Positions 1-8,128 of a DNA stretch of 64,000 nt are shown here, piece by piece (the first letter of the stretch is position 1; each line of letters opens with the position of its first letter). Position numbers and translations under genes: made by a program. The DNA lies in contig NZ_CP086136.1 of assembly GCF_017565645.3 (NCBI RefSeq), positions 7,919,501-7,983,500 of the forward strand, in the 5' to 3' direction. The DNA is from Bradyrhizobium barranii subsp. barranii (GTDB lineage: Bacteria; Pseudomonadota; Alphaproteobacteria; Rhizobiales; Xanthobacteraceae). The notes under the pieces are model-generated. The model had not been told where the DNA came from and did no database searches. It was given only the letters and a program-made list of their open reading frames with translations.

Positions 1-519
1 GTTCTTGATATGGAAGTCGGCCCATTGCTCGACGTCGCGCTCGATGGCGTCGGGCATCGAGGCGTAGACGATGTCGCGCAGATAGAAGCTCGCGCCCGGC
101 TTCAGTGCACGGTAGATCCGCGACATCGCCACCGCCTTCCAGAAATCCGGCAGATGGTGCAGCGTGAACTCGCTGACGATCAGATCGTAGGATTCCGGGC
201 GGGAGGCGAAGCTGAGCAAGCCGGCCGACTGTGTGCGCACGGGCGCCTTGCGGTCGCGGGCGTAGATCTCGGCGAGCGCCAGCATCGCCGGCGAGATATC
301 GATGGCGTCCACCTCGGCACCCATCAACGCCGCTTCGGTCGCGAGCACGCCGTTGCCACAGCCGATATCCGCGATGCGCCAGCCGCGCTGTACCCCGAGC
401 ATTTTCAGCGCGGCGCGCGCCCGCAGATCGGCATCGTCATGGGCGTCGTAGATCGAAGCCACTGCGGGCTCGATCCCCATCCGGTTGCGCTCGTTATAGT
501 ACCAGTCGCGCGCCAGCAT
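1..519 (-). CDS. SAM-dependent class I methyltransferase (3' end outside window)
   Basis: Read leftward from an ATG at 519, the frame is open to the window edge (about 173 residues). It starts MLARDWYYNERNRMG and carries a glycine-rich SAM-binding motif IADIGCGNG at about residue 50, then an acidic end of beta-2 (EVDAIDIS) and a later segment FTLHHLPDFWKAV typical of UbiE/Methyltransf_11 enzymes. The substrate cannot be told. The start lies 3 bp after the ilvH stop, so it is probably the last known gene of the ilv transcript, although no link to branched-chain amino acid synthesis is evident. It is truncated only by the window. Confidence 0.85.
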   Translation of the reverse strand, partial: MLARDWYYNERNRMGIEPAVASIYDAHDDADLRARAALKMLGVQRGWRIADIGCGNGVLATEAALMGAEVDAIDISPAMLALAEIYARDRKAPVRTQSAGLLSFASRPESYDLIVSEFTLHHLPDFWKAVAMSRIYRALKPGASFYLRDIVYASMPDAIERDVEQWADFHIKN

Positions 520-522
520 GGC

Positions 523-1065
523 TCACATCCCCTCAGGCCCGCGGCCAATCGCGGCAACGCCGGTGCGCGACACCTCGACAAGGCCGAGCGGGCGCATCAG
601 GTCGATAAACTGGTTGATCTTGTCCGTATTGCCTGTGATCTCGAACACAAAGCTCTCGGTGGTGGCGTCGATCACGCGGGCGCGGAACGCATCCGCCAGC
701 CGCAGCGCCTCGACGCGATGCTCGCCCTGCCCGCGCACCTTCACCATCGCAAGCTCGCGCTCGATCGAGCGCTTGGTCAGGGTCATGTCGACAACGCGAT
801 AGACCGGGATCATGCGGTCAAGCTGGTGCTTGATCTGCTCGATCACCATCGGCGTGCCCGTGGTGACGATGGTGATGCGCGACAGGTGCTTCTGGCTCTC
901 GGTCTCCGAGACGGTGAGACTTTCGATGTTGTAGCCGCGCCCGGAGAACAGCCCGATGACGCGCGCGAGCACGCCCGGCTCGTTCTGCACGAGCACCGAG
1001 AGCGTATGCGTCTCGTTGGGATCGTGGCGATCCTCGATGAAATAGGCGGATGCCGGCTGGTTCAT
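523..1065 (-). CDS. ilvH: Acetolactate synthase small (regulatory) subunit
   Basis: 180 residues starting MNQPASAYFIED. The N-terminal ACT domain is clear (HTLSVLVQNEPGVLARVIGLFSGRGYNIESLTV, written here as two blocks: HTLSVLVQNEPGVLARV and IGLFSGRGYNIESLTV), followed by the C-terminal ALS_ss_C region with FEITGNTDKINQFI. IlvH binds valine and stimulates the IlvI catalytic subunit in the first common step of valine, leucine and isoleucine synthesis. The ATG at 1065 is chosen because homology begins there; an upstream in-frame start would overlap the preceding gene. Unusually, a dehydratase gene separates it from ilvI. Confidence 0.97.
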   Translation of the reverse strand: MNQPASAYFIEDRHDPNETHTLSVLVQNEPGVLARVIGLFSGRGYNIESLTVSETESQKHLSRITIVTTGTPMVIEQIKHQLDRMIPVYRVVDMTLTKRSIERELAMVKVRGQGEHRVEALRLADAFRARVIDATTESFVFEITGNTDKINQFIDLMRPLGLVEVSRTGVAAIGRGPEGM

Positions 1066-1088
1066 GGTCGTCCCCTCTTGTCTCTCCG

Positions 1089-2060
1089 TCACGCCATCGC
1101 TGGCGCCTCTGCCCCGACCCAACTGCGGAACAGATCGAAATCGATATTGCCGCCGGACAGCACGAGACCGACGCGCTTGCCTGACAGTTTAGCTTTCTCC
1201 TGAAGCGCCGCAGCGAGCGCGGCGGCGCCGGCGCCTTCAGCGAGATTGTGCGTGTCGGTCCAGTAGGCGCGGATCGCGTCGGCGACCTCGTCGTCGGAAA
1301 CCTGCACGATGCGCGCGGCACCCTTGCGGATCAGCGCGAACGCGTCTGCATCGGGAATGCGCGTTGCCATGCCGTCGGCCAGCGTGTTGCTGGTCTTCGT
1401 CGTCACGACCTTGCCGGCCGCGAACGACAGCGCGTAGGACGGCGCTTCGGTCGACTGCACGCCGACGATCTCGGTCTTCAGGCCGAGCAGGTCACGCGCC
1501 ATGATGCAGCCGGAGATGCCAGAGCCCTGCCCGATCGGCACATAGAGAACATCGAGATCCGGCGCCGTCCGGAACAGTTCGAGCGCATAAGTGGCGACGC
1601 CGAGCACGAGATCCGGATGAAACGACGGCACCATGTGCAGGCCGGTAAATTGGGCGCGCCGCTGCGCCTCTTCGGCGGCCGCCTGAAAGTCCTCGCCATG
1701 CTCGACGAGCTCGGCGCCAAACGCCTTCATCGCCCGGTTCTTCTCGACCGAGTTGCCGCGCGGCACGTAGATCACGGCCGGCACGCCGTGGCGGCTCGCG
1801 GCAAAGGCCAGGCTCTGGCCGTGATTGCCGCGCGTCGCCGAGATGATGCCGGGTGTGTTCGGCCGCTCGCGCTTCAGTCGTTCGAGATAGACGAGACCGC
1901 CGCGCACCTTGAAGGCGCCGATCGGCGTATGGTTCTCGTGCTTGACGATGACCTGCGTCCCGAGGCGCTCGGCGAGCAGCGGCCAGCCGCGTGCCGCCGT
2001 CGCCGGCACCGCCTGCCCCACGATCGCATGTGCGCGCTCGAGCTCCGTCAGGTCGAACAT
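1089..2060 (-). CDS. Threonine dehydratase-like PLP enzyme (no ACT domain)
   Basis: 323 residues of the fold-type II PLP family. The Schiff-base lysine is K51 in PIGAFKVRGG, and the phosphate-binding and substrate loops are represented by SATRGNHGQS and by GQGSGISG; SGGN near the C-terminus contacts the PLP ring. It lacks the C-terminal ACT domain of biosynthetic IlvA and resembles the short serine/threonine dehydratases. It begins 4 bp after ilvI and ends 23 bp before ilvH, so it is co-transcribed with acetolactate synthase. That context supports supply of 2-oxobutyrate for isoleucine; this is an inference, and a catabolic serine/threonine dehydratase or a racemase-type activity cannot be excluded. 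Confidence 0.9.
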   Translation of the reverse strand: MFDLTELERAHAIVGQAVPATAARGWPLLAERLGTQVIVKHENHTPIGAFKVRGGLVYLERLKRERPNTPGIISATRGNHGQSLAFAASRHGVPAVIYVPRGNSVEKNRAMKAFGAELVEHGEDFQAAAEEAQRRAQFTGLHMVPSFHPDLVLGVATYALELFRTAPDLDVLYVPIGQGSGISGCIMARDLLGLKTEIVGVQSTEAPSYALSFAAGKVVTTKTSNTLADGMATRIPDADAFALIRKGAARIVQVSDDEVADAIRAYWTDTHNLAEGAGAAALAAALQEKAKLSGKRVGLVLSGGNIDFDLFRSWVGAEAPAMA

Positions 2061-2064
2061 GACG

Positions 2065-3840
2065 TCACACCAGCGCCTTGCCGCCGGCGAACGCCTTTGC
2101 CGTGGCCTCGTCGTTCGCCTGCTCGGGCAACAGCATCTCGTTGTGCGCCTTGCCGGAGGGGATCATCGGGAAGCAGTTTTCGAGCGCCGCGACGCGGCAA
2201 TCGAACAGCACCGGGCGCTTGACCGAGATCATCTCCTGGATGGCGCCGTCGAGATCAGAGGGCTTGTGCACCTGGATGCCGACGCCGCCATAGGCTTCCG
2301 CGAGCTTGACGAAATCCGGCAACGCCTCCGAATAGGAATGCGACAGCCGGTTGCCGTGCAGCAGCTGCTGCCATTGCCGCACCATGCCCATGTACTGGTT
2401 GTTCAGGATGAAGATCTTGATCGGCAGTTCGTACTGCACCGCCGTCGACATCTCCTGCATCGTCATCTGCACCGAGGCATCGCCCGCGATGTCGATGACG
2501 AGGCTGTCCGGGTGCGCCACCTGCACGCCGACCGCCGCCGGCAGGCCATAGCCCATCGTGCCGAGCCCGCCCGACGTCATCCAGCGATGCGGCTCCTCGA
2601 AGCCGAAGAACTGCGCCGCCCACATCTGGTGCTGGCCGACTTCCGTCGTGATGTAGGTGTCCTTGCCGCGCGTCGCCTCGAACAGGCTCTGGATCGCGTG
2701 TTGCGGCAGGATCACGTCGTTGCTCTTCTTGTAATAGAGCGAGTTGCGGGCGCGCCATTGCGCGATCTGCTGCCACCACGCCTTGATGTCGGGCTTCTTC
2801 GCCTCCGCCTTGAACACCTGGAGGATATCGCCGAGGATGTTGCCGCAGTCACCAATGATCGGCACGTCGACCCGGATGTTCTTGTTGATCGAGGACGGGT
2901 CGATGTCGATATGGATCTTCTTCGAGCCCGGCGAGAACGCATCGACGCGACCGGTGATGCGGTCGTCGAAGCGCGCGCCGACGCACAGCATGACGTCGCA
3001 ATCATGCATGGTCATGTTGGCTTCATAGGTGCCGTGCATGCCGAGCATGCCGAGCCAGTTCTTGCCCGACGCCGGATAGGCACCCAGGCCCATCAGCGTT
3101 GAGGTGATCGGGAAGCCGGTGACCTCGACCAGCTCGCGCAGGAGCTTGGTCGCCTCGGGGCCGGAATTGATGACGCCGCCACCGCTGTAGATCACGGGGC
3201 GCTTGGCATTGGCGAGCAGCGACACGGCCTTGCGGATCTGCGTCGCGTCGCCCTTCACGCGCGGCGCGTAGGAGCGGTGCACGTCCGACTTGCGCGGCGG
3301 ATGATAGGTACCGGTCGCGAACTGCACGTCCTTGGGCACGTCGACGAGCACCGGGCCGGGACGGCCGGAGGTCGCGACATAGAAGGCCTCGTGCAGCACC
3401 TTGGCGAGATCGTTGACGTCGCGCACCAGCCAATTGTGCTTGGTGCAGGGCCGCGTGATGCCGACCGTGTCGCACTCCTGGAACGCGTCGTTGCCGATCA
3501 GATGCGTCGGCACCTGGCCGGAGATGCAGACCAGCGGGATCGAGTCCATCTGCGCGTCGGTCAGCGGCGTCACCATGTTGGTGGCGCCGGGACCGGAGGT
3601 CACCAGTGCAACGCCCGGCTTGCCGGTCGAGCGCGCATAGCCCTCGGCGGCGTGGCCCGCGCCCTGCTCGTGGCGGACCAGGATGTGCTGGACCTCGCTC
3701 TGCTGGAAGATCTCGTCATAGATCGGAAGCACGGCGCCACCGGGATAGCCGAAAATGTCGGTCACGCCATGATCGATAAGCGCGCGAACGATCATCGCGG
3801 CGCCGGTCATCTGGTTCGGATCGTGGCTCTTGTCGCTCAT
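2065..3840 (-). CDS. ilvI: Acetolactate synthase large (catalytic) subunit, biosynthetic
   Basis: 591 residues, full length for the thiamine-diphosphate AHAS family. The N-terminal domain carries the cofactor-activating glutamate E58 in RHEQGAGHAAEGYAR, a central FAD/TPP_M domain follows, and the C-terminal ThDP/Mg motif is GDASVQMTMQE...LNNQYMGMVRQWQ. It condenses pyruvate with pyruvate or 2-oxobutyrate. The ATG at 3840 is preceded by GGAGC. It lies about 50 bp after an intrinsic terminator and a branched-chain-residue leader peptide (see 3893-4075), so transcription is probably controlled by attenuation. First gene of the ilvI-dehydratase-ilvH-methyltransferase operon. Confidence 0.98.
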   Translation of the reverse strand: MSDKSHDPNQMTGAAMIVRALIDHGVTDIFGYPGGAVLPIYDEIFQQSEVQHILVRHEQGAGHAAEGYARSTGKPGVALVTSGPGATNMVTPLTDAQMDSIPLVCISGQVPTHLIGNDAFQECDTVGITRPCTKHNWLVRDVNDLAKVLHEAFYVATSGRPGPVLVDVPKDVQFATGTYHPPRKSDVHRSYAPRVKGDATQIRKAVSLLANAKRPVIYSGGGVINSGPEATKLLRELVEVTGFPITSTLMGLGAYPASGKNWLGMLGMHGTYEANMTMHDCDVMLCVGARFDDRITGRVDAFSPGSKKIHIDIDPSSINKNIRVDVPIIGDCGNILGDILQVFKAEAKKPDIKAWWQQIAQWRARNSLYYKKSNDVILPQHAIQSLFEATRGKDTYITTEVGQHQMWAAQFFGFEEPHRWMTSGGLGTMGYGLPAAVGVQVAHPDSLVIDIAGDASVQMTMQEMSTAVQYELPIKIFILNNQYMGMVRQWQQLLHGNRLSHSYSEALPDFVKLAEAYGGVGIQVHKPSDLDGAIQEMISVKRPVLFDCRVAALENCFPMIPSGKAHNEMLLPEQANDEATAKAFAGGKALV

Positions 3841-3892
3841 TGTCTTGCTCCGGATGCGCTGTTGTCAGCGGCTTCGTTCGTGTCGGGTTCGG

Positions 3893-3920
3893 GAAATAAA
3901 AAAGGCCCCGAAGAGGGCCC
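3893..3920 (-). terminator. Intrinsic terminator of the ilv attenuator
   Basis: Read on the minus strand, GGCCCT-CTTC-GGGGCC (arms 3914-3919 and 3904-3909, six pairs including one G-U) is followed directly by TTTTTTATTT. It sits between the leader peptide and ilvI, about 50 bp before the ilvI start, the classical place for an attenuator. Seen in sequence; attenuation itself is inferred. Confidence 0.85.
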
Positions 3921-3922
3921 AT

Positions 3923-3971
3923 GCACACCGCCTGTCTTGTGGATGGCAGCTAGCCACCCCCGGCGGTGTGC
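3923..3971 (-). promoter_or_regulatory. Leader hairpin of the ilv attenuator (10-bp perfect arms)
   Basis: GCACACCGCC on the RNA strand (3962-3971, inside the last codons of the leader peptide) pairs perfectly with GGCGGTGTGC (3923-3932). A smaller alternative stem, GGTGGC/GCCATC, lies between them around the leader stop codon. A ribosome stalled upstream on Ile/Leu/Val codons leaves the first arm free, while one reaching the stop codon covers it, so translation can switch the structure. Which segment acts as antiterminator was not settled by eye. One option is GGGGGT in the leader glycine codons pairing with GCCCTC of the terminator. Confidence 0.7.
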
Positions 3972-4015
3972 CTGGGTACGACGGCGATAAGGAGTTTGGT
4001 AATAATGTTGCGCAT
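3950..4015 (-). CDS. ilvL: ilv leader peptide (21 aa, Ile/Leu/Val-rich)
   Basis: ATG at 4015, TAG at 3950-3952. The peptide begins MRNIITKLLIAVV and ends PRHTAGGG. Seven of residues 4-13 are branched-chain: Ile4, Ile5, Leu8, Leu9, Ile10, Val12, Val13. It is followed by a hairpin overlapping the last codons and by an intrinsic terminator before ilvI, and preceded by a good promoter about 33 bp upstream. This is the layout of a ribosome-mediated attenuator sensing charged tRNA-Ile, -Leu and -Val. The symbol is by analogy with ilvL/ivbL leader peptides; the peptide would have no function beyond being translated. Confidence 0.85.
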   Translation of the reverse strand: MRNIITKLLIAVVPRHTAGGG

Positions 4016-4047
4016 GGCGGACGCTCGACTTCCCAAAGGTTGCGCGA

Positions 4048-4075
4048 AACATAACGGTCAAAGCCCGGATGTCAA
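4048..4075 (-). promoter_or_regulatory. Promoter of the ilv leader/operon
   Basis: On the minus strand a perfect -35 TTGACA (4070-4075) and a -10 TATGTT (4048-4053) are separated by 16 bp. This puts the transcript start near 4041, about 26 nt before the leader peptide ATG. Assigned by motif only. Confidence 0.65.
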
Positions 4076-4169
4076 GGCAATGCGACCGTTCCCGCGCGAT
4101 TTTGGCAATGTAGCGGTGTTCCCAGGGTTCGGCGAGAGGTAAATTCGGGAACCCGGGTACAAAAGCGCG

Positions 4170-5126
4170 TCAGCGGTGGTCCCGCTCCGCCTTCACGATG
4201 GCAGCGAGCCACCCCCTCGCCTCCTCCGGCTTGACCCATTCGAATTCGGGCAATTGGTGCCGGAACCAGGTGAACTGCCGCTTGGCGTAGTGGCGGGTAT
4301 CGGCGCGACCGATCATGGCGGCATCGTCCAGGCCGATCTCACCGCGCAGATGCCGGATCAGGGCCGGCACGCCATGGGCTTTCATCGCCGGCAGCAGCGG
4401 ATCGAGATGTCTGGCGGCGAGCCGCTCAACCTCCCTCAACGCGCCGGCACCGAGCATGGCATCGAAACGGGCATCGATGCGGGCATAGAGCTCGTCGCGC
4501 TCGGGTGCGAGAAACGCCGCGTGAAAACTATCCTTGGGCAGCAGCGGCGGCTGGCCTTCATGGTGCCAGTCGAGCAGCGAACGGCCCGTCGCTTCGATCA
4601 CTTCGAGCGCGCGCGCGATCCGGGTGCGGTCGCGCAGGTTTAATCGTTCCGCGGCGCGCGGATCACGGCGTGCAAGTTCCTCATGCAGCGCCTCGACGCC
4701 GTTCCGCTCCAGCCGCGCGCGCACGTCCTCACGTATTTCGGCGGGAATAGGCGGCACCACGGAGAGGCCCGCCGTCAGCGCCTTGAAATAAAGGCCCGTG
4801 CCGCCGATGAAGATCGGCAGGCGGCCTTCGGCTTTCGCCTCTTCCAGCGCCTTCGTCGCGTCGACCACCCATGCGCCGGCCGAGAAATTCACGGCCGCAT
4901 CGACGTGGCCGTAGAGACGGTGCGGCGCGCGTCCTTCCTCGCCATGTGTAGGGCGCGCGGTGATGATGCGGAGGTCGCGATAGACCTGCATGGAATCGGC
5001 ATTGATGACGATTCCGCCCGTACTCAGGGCAAGCTCGAGCGCCAGCGCCGACTTGCCGCTGGCGGTCGGGCCTGCGATAAGCACGGCCTTGCCAACATGT
5101 CTTCTGCTGACTTGTCCCTCGCTCAC
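4170..5126 (-). CDS. miaA: tRNA dimethylallyltransferase
   Basis: 318 residues. Walker A GPTASGKS at residues 19-26, then [11 protein letters not shown], the conserved GGTGLYF at about residue 110, and the [20 protein letters not shown] segment of the family; the C-terminus has the typical [12 protein letters not shown]. The enzyme transfers a dimethylallyl group to A37 of tRNAs reading UNN codons. The start is a GTG at 5126 preceded by GAGG at a 5-nt spacing; the serB ATG begins only 11 bp away on the other strand, so the two genes must have promoters inside each other's 5' region or a shared compact control region. Confidence 0.97.
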   Translation of the reverse strand: MSEGQVSRRHVGKAVLIAGPTASGKSALALELALSTGGIVINADSMQVYRDLRIITARPTHGEEGRAPHRLYGHVDAAVNFSAGAWVVDATKALEEAKAEGRLPIFIGGTGLYFKALTAGLSVVPPIPAEIREDVRARLERNGVEALHEELARRDPRAAERLNLRDRTRIARALEVIEATGRSLLDWHHEGQPPLLPKDSFHAAFLAPERDELYARIDARFDAMLGAGALREVERLAARHLDPLLPAMKAHGVPALIRHLRGEIGLDDAAMIGRADTRHYAKRQFTWFRHQLPEFEWVKPEEARGWLAAIVKAERDHR

Positions 5127-5137
5127 GAAAACCTCAA

Positions 5138-6043
5138 ATGTCCCTCGTCGCCACGCTGATCTGCAATCCCGACAATCCCGCGCTCGACAGCACCATCGTC
5201 GACGGCGCCCGCGCCGTGCTGCCCCAGGCGCAACCTGCGCACTGGCTGTTCGACGGGGTTGCGGTCGACATTCCCTTCGGCGCGCAGGATAACCTCCAGG
5301 GCGACCGTCACGCCATCGAACAGCGGTTGCGCGAGCTTCGCGGCGACCTTCCCATCGACATCGTGGTGCAGCCAGTCGGCTTCCGGCGCAAGAAGCTTTT
5401 TCTCGCCGACATGGATTCCACCATGATCGGCCAGGAATGCATCGACGAGCTCGCCGATCTGGTCGGGATGAAGGCCCACGTGGCGGCCATCACGGAACGC
5501 GCGATGCGCGGCGAGATCGAGTTCGAGCCGGCGCTGCGCGAGCGCGTCGCGCTGCTGAAGGACCTTCCCGCCAGCGTGGTCGACGAGGTGCTGGCCAAGC
5601 GCATCACGTTGACGCCGGGCGGCCGCGAACTGGTCGCGACCATGCGCGCCCATGGCGCCTATACCTGTCTCGTCTCCGGCGGCTTCACGCTGTTCACGCG
5701 CGCGGTCGCCGCCAAGATCGGCTTCCAGGAGAACCGCGCCAACGAGCTCGTCGTCCGCGACGGCAAGTTCACCGGCGAGGTCAAGGAGCCGATTTTGGGC
5801 CGCGCGGCAAAGCTCGCGACGCTGGTGGACCTGATGGAGTCGTTCGATCTCGACGACATCGACTCGGTCGTGGTCGGCGATGGCGCCAACGATCTCGCGA
5901 TGATCCAGGCGGCGGGCCTGGGCGTGGCGTATCACGCCAAGCCAGCGGTCGCGGCTGCGGCTGCCGCGCGGATCGACCATGGCGATCTCACCGCGCTGCT
6001 CTATGCTCAGGGGTATCGGCGGGACGAGTTCGTGGAGGCTTAG
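5138..6043 (+). CDS. serB: Phosphoserine phosphatase
   Basis: 301 residues. The haloacid-dehalogenase motif [17 protein letters not shown] lies at about residues 91-106 (nucleophile and acid DxD), motif II is [10 protein letters not shown], and motif III/IV is K...[12 protein letters not shown]. The first ~80 residues form the usual small N-terminal domain of long SerB proteins. It catalyses the last step of serine synthesis. The ATG at 5138 has only a weak ribosome-binding site. Divergent from miaA with 11 bp between starts. Confidence 0.96.
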   Translation: MSLVATLICNPDNPALDSTIVDGARAVLPQAQPAHWLFDGVAVDIPFGAQDNLQGDRHAIEQRLRELRGDLPIDIVVQPVGFRRKKLFLADMDSTMIGQECIDELADLVGMKAHVAAITERAMRGEIEFEPALRERVALLKDLPASVVDEVLAKRITLTPGGRELVATMRAHGAYTCLVSGGFTLFTRAVAAKIGFQENRANELVVRDGKFTGEVKEPILGRAAKLATLVDLMESFDLDDIDSVVVGDGANDLAMIQAAGLGVAYHAKPAVAAAAAARIDHGDLTALLYAQGYRRDEFVEA

Positions 6044-6082
6044 CCTCTCCCGTCGTCAGCACTTGCGGCACGCCCAGCGGCC

Positions 6083-6172
6083 GTAGGGTGGGCAAAGGCG
6101 CTTGCGCCGTGCCCACCACTCTTGTCGCGATGGTGGAAAGATGGTGGGCACGCTTCGCTTTGCCCACCCTAC
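6083..6172. repeat. Palindromic intergenic repeat, GTAGGGTGGGC family
   Basis: Perfect 15-bp arms GTAGGGTGGGCAAAG (6083-6097) and CTTTGCCCACCCTAC (6158-6172) enclose a 60-bp centre with further near-symmetric GGTGGGCACG/CGTGCCCACC blocks. It fills the space between the convergent serB and degP genes. From memory, similar elements are frequent between Bradyrhizobium genes. It could act as a bidirectional terminator. Confidence 0.8.
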
Positions 6173-6187
6173 TGGATTGTGCGGCGA

Positions 6188-7693
6188 CTACTGCACGCTC
6201 AACGCCACAAACCGCAGCTCGCCGTCGGCGTTGGAGACGAGCAGCAGCACAGACTTCTTGCCGTCCTTCTTGAGCTGGTCGACCCGCTTCTGGATGTCGG
6301 CGCCGCTGGAGACGGCCTCCTGCGCGACCTCGACGATGACGTCGCCGGCGGAGAGGCGCTTCTCGGCAGCATCCGAATTGGCGTCGACATTGGTGACGAC
6401 CACGCCCTTGACGCTGTCCTTGATCTTGTAGCGCGTGCGCAAATCCTTGCTGAGCGCGGCAAGATCGAGACCGAGCGCCTTCTGCGTCACCGGCTTCTCG
6501 GGCGCCGGCTCGTCGGTCTTGACCGCGGCCTGCACCTTGTCGGGATCCTGGAGACGGCCGAGCGTGACCTTCTTGGTCTCCTCCTGGCCCTTGCGGATGA
6601 TGACGACATCGACTTCCTTGCCGACCGCCGTGTCGGCGACGACGCGGGAGAGATCCTTGGGGTCCTTGACGTCCTTGCCGTCGAACTTGACGACGACGTC
6701 GCCGGGCTCGATGCCGGCGGGCTTGGCCGGGCCCTTGTCATCGACGCCGGCGACCAGCGCGCCGCGCGCGGGCTTGATGTTGAGGCTCTCGGCGATCTCG
6801 TCGGTGACGCTCTGGATGCGCACGCCGAGCCAGCCGCGGCGCAGTTCGCCGAACTGGCGGAGCTGGTCGACCACGGCGACAACCGTCTTCGAGGGCACGG
6901 CAAAGCCGATGCCGATCGAGCCGCCGGAGGGCGAGATGATCAGCGTGTTGACGCCGATGACGTCGCCATCGAGGTTGAACAGCGGACCGCCGGAATTGCC
7001 GCGGTTGATGGAAGCGTCGGTCTGGATATAGCTGTCATACGGCCCCGAGGAGATGTCGCGGTTCTTGGCCGAGACAATACCGGCCGTCACCGTGCCGCCG
7101 AGGCTGAACGGATTGCCGATCGCGATCACCCAGTCGCCGAGGCGCAGCTTGTCGGAGTCGCCGAACTTTACGGCCACCAGCGGCTTCGGCGGCTTGATCT
7201 TCAGCACGGCGAGGTCGGTCTTCTTGTCGACGCCAACCAGGTCGGCCTTGATCTTGGTGCCGTCGTTGAGGATGACGTTGATCTCGTCGGCGTCCGCGAT
7301 GACGTGGTTGTTGGTGACGACGACGCCAGCGGTGTCGATGATGAAGCCGGAGCCGAGCGAGTTGGTCTTGCGGGGCGGGTTGTCACCGCGCTCACCGCCC
7401 TTGCCGCCGCCGCCGGGGCCGCGGCGGTTCTTGAAGAAGTCGTCGAAGAACTCCTCGAAGGGCGAGCCGGGCGGCAGTTGCGGCATGGTGTTGCTGCCGC
7501 CGCCGCCGCCCTTGGCTTCGACGGTCTGCGAGGTCGAGATGTTGACGACCGCGTCGATCACCTTCTCGGCGACGTCGGCGATCCCGTCCGGGCCACGCGC
7601 AAGGGCCGGCGTGCCGAACGCGCTGAATGCACTGACGGCGAGCGCGGCCAGCCCTAAGCGCAAGCGGGTCGGGGCAATGGTGGCAGCGGTCAT
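6188..7693 (-). CDS. degP: Periplasmic serine protease, DegP/HtrA family (Do)
   Basis: 501 residues: an N-terminal signal peptide (to about ALA32), a trypsin-like domain with catalytic triad H130 (TNNHVI), D160 (KTDLAVLKI) and S234 (RGNSGGPLF), then two PDZ domains (about 265-360 and 385-500). A Gly/Pro-rich loop with EEFFDDFF lies at 70-105. It degrades or refolds misfolded envelope proteins. The ATG at 7693 is preceded by GGAG. It lies downstream of hflK-hflC-DUF2065 on the same strand, the order usual in alphaproteobacteria. A 157-bp gap before it leaves room for its own stress promoter, which was not identified. Confidence 0.96.
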   Translation of the reverse strand: MTAATIAPTRLRLGLAALAVSAFSAFGTPALARGPDGIADVAEKVIDAVVNISTSQTVEAKGGGGGSNTMPQLPPGSPFEEFFDDFFKNRRGPGGGGKGGERGDNPPRKTNSLGSGFIIDTAGVVVTNNHVIADADEINVILNDGTKIKADLVGVDKKTDLAVLKIKPPKPLVAVKFGDSDKLRLGDWVIAIGNPFSLGGTVTAGIVSAKNRDISSGPYDSYIQTDASINRGNSGGPLFNLDGDVIGVNTLIISPSGGSIGIGFAVPSKTVVAVVDQLRQFGELRRGWLGVRIQSVTDEIAESLNIKPARGALVAGVDDKGPAKPAGIEPGDVVVKFDGKDVKDPKDLSRVVADTAVGKEVDVVIIRKGQEETKKVTLGRLQDPDKVQAAVKTDEPAPEKPVTQKALGLDLAALSKDLRTRYKIKDSVKGVVVTNVDANSDAAEKRLSAGDVIVEVAQEAVSSGADIQKRVDQLKKDGKKSVLLLVSNADGELRFVALSVQ

Positions 7694-7850
7694 TGGTATC
7701 TCCAGAGAAAAGGATCAGGCCCCAAGGATTCGCCTCCAAGACTGCGCTCGAACGGGGGGACGGCGCAAGCGCCGAGCTTAACGGGCCTCAAGACCCGGAT
7801 AATACGGCGAAAACCAGTCTCTCGCCTTCACTTTGGCGTTGGCGTGACGC

Positions 7851-8057
7851 CTAAATCGGACGGCGCATAACCCAGATCAAGACCAGGCCGGCCACGGCCG
7901 AACCGATCCCAACCGCCCGCAGGATATTGTCCGGCGTGGCGATGGCGCTTTTCATGGCCTTGCGCATCCAGTTGGGACTTGCCGCGAACATCAAGCCTTC
8001 CAGCACGAACAGGATGCCTAAGCCGATGAGGAAGTCGGCGAACGCAATGGACCTCAT
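7851..8057 (-). CDS. DUF2065 small membrane protein
   Basis: 68 residues with two hydrophobic helices (about 5-25 and 45-63) flanking a basic PNWMRKAMKS segment, matching the DUF2065 family (YjeT in E. coli, also beside hflKC). The function is unknown; the constant association with HflK/HflC suggests a role with that membrane protease regulator complex. It starts 71 bp after hflC and points the same way. Confidence 0.85.
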   Translation of the reverse strand: MRSIAFADFLIGLGILFVLEGLMFAASPNWMRKAMKSAIATPDNILRAVGIGSAVAGLVLIWVMRRPI

Positions 8058-8128
8058 CGGAATGGAACCTCCCGTTGTGCTGTTCTTGTCTGGACGAAGG
8101 GCGGCAGAACTGCCGCCCTCTGTCTAGC

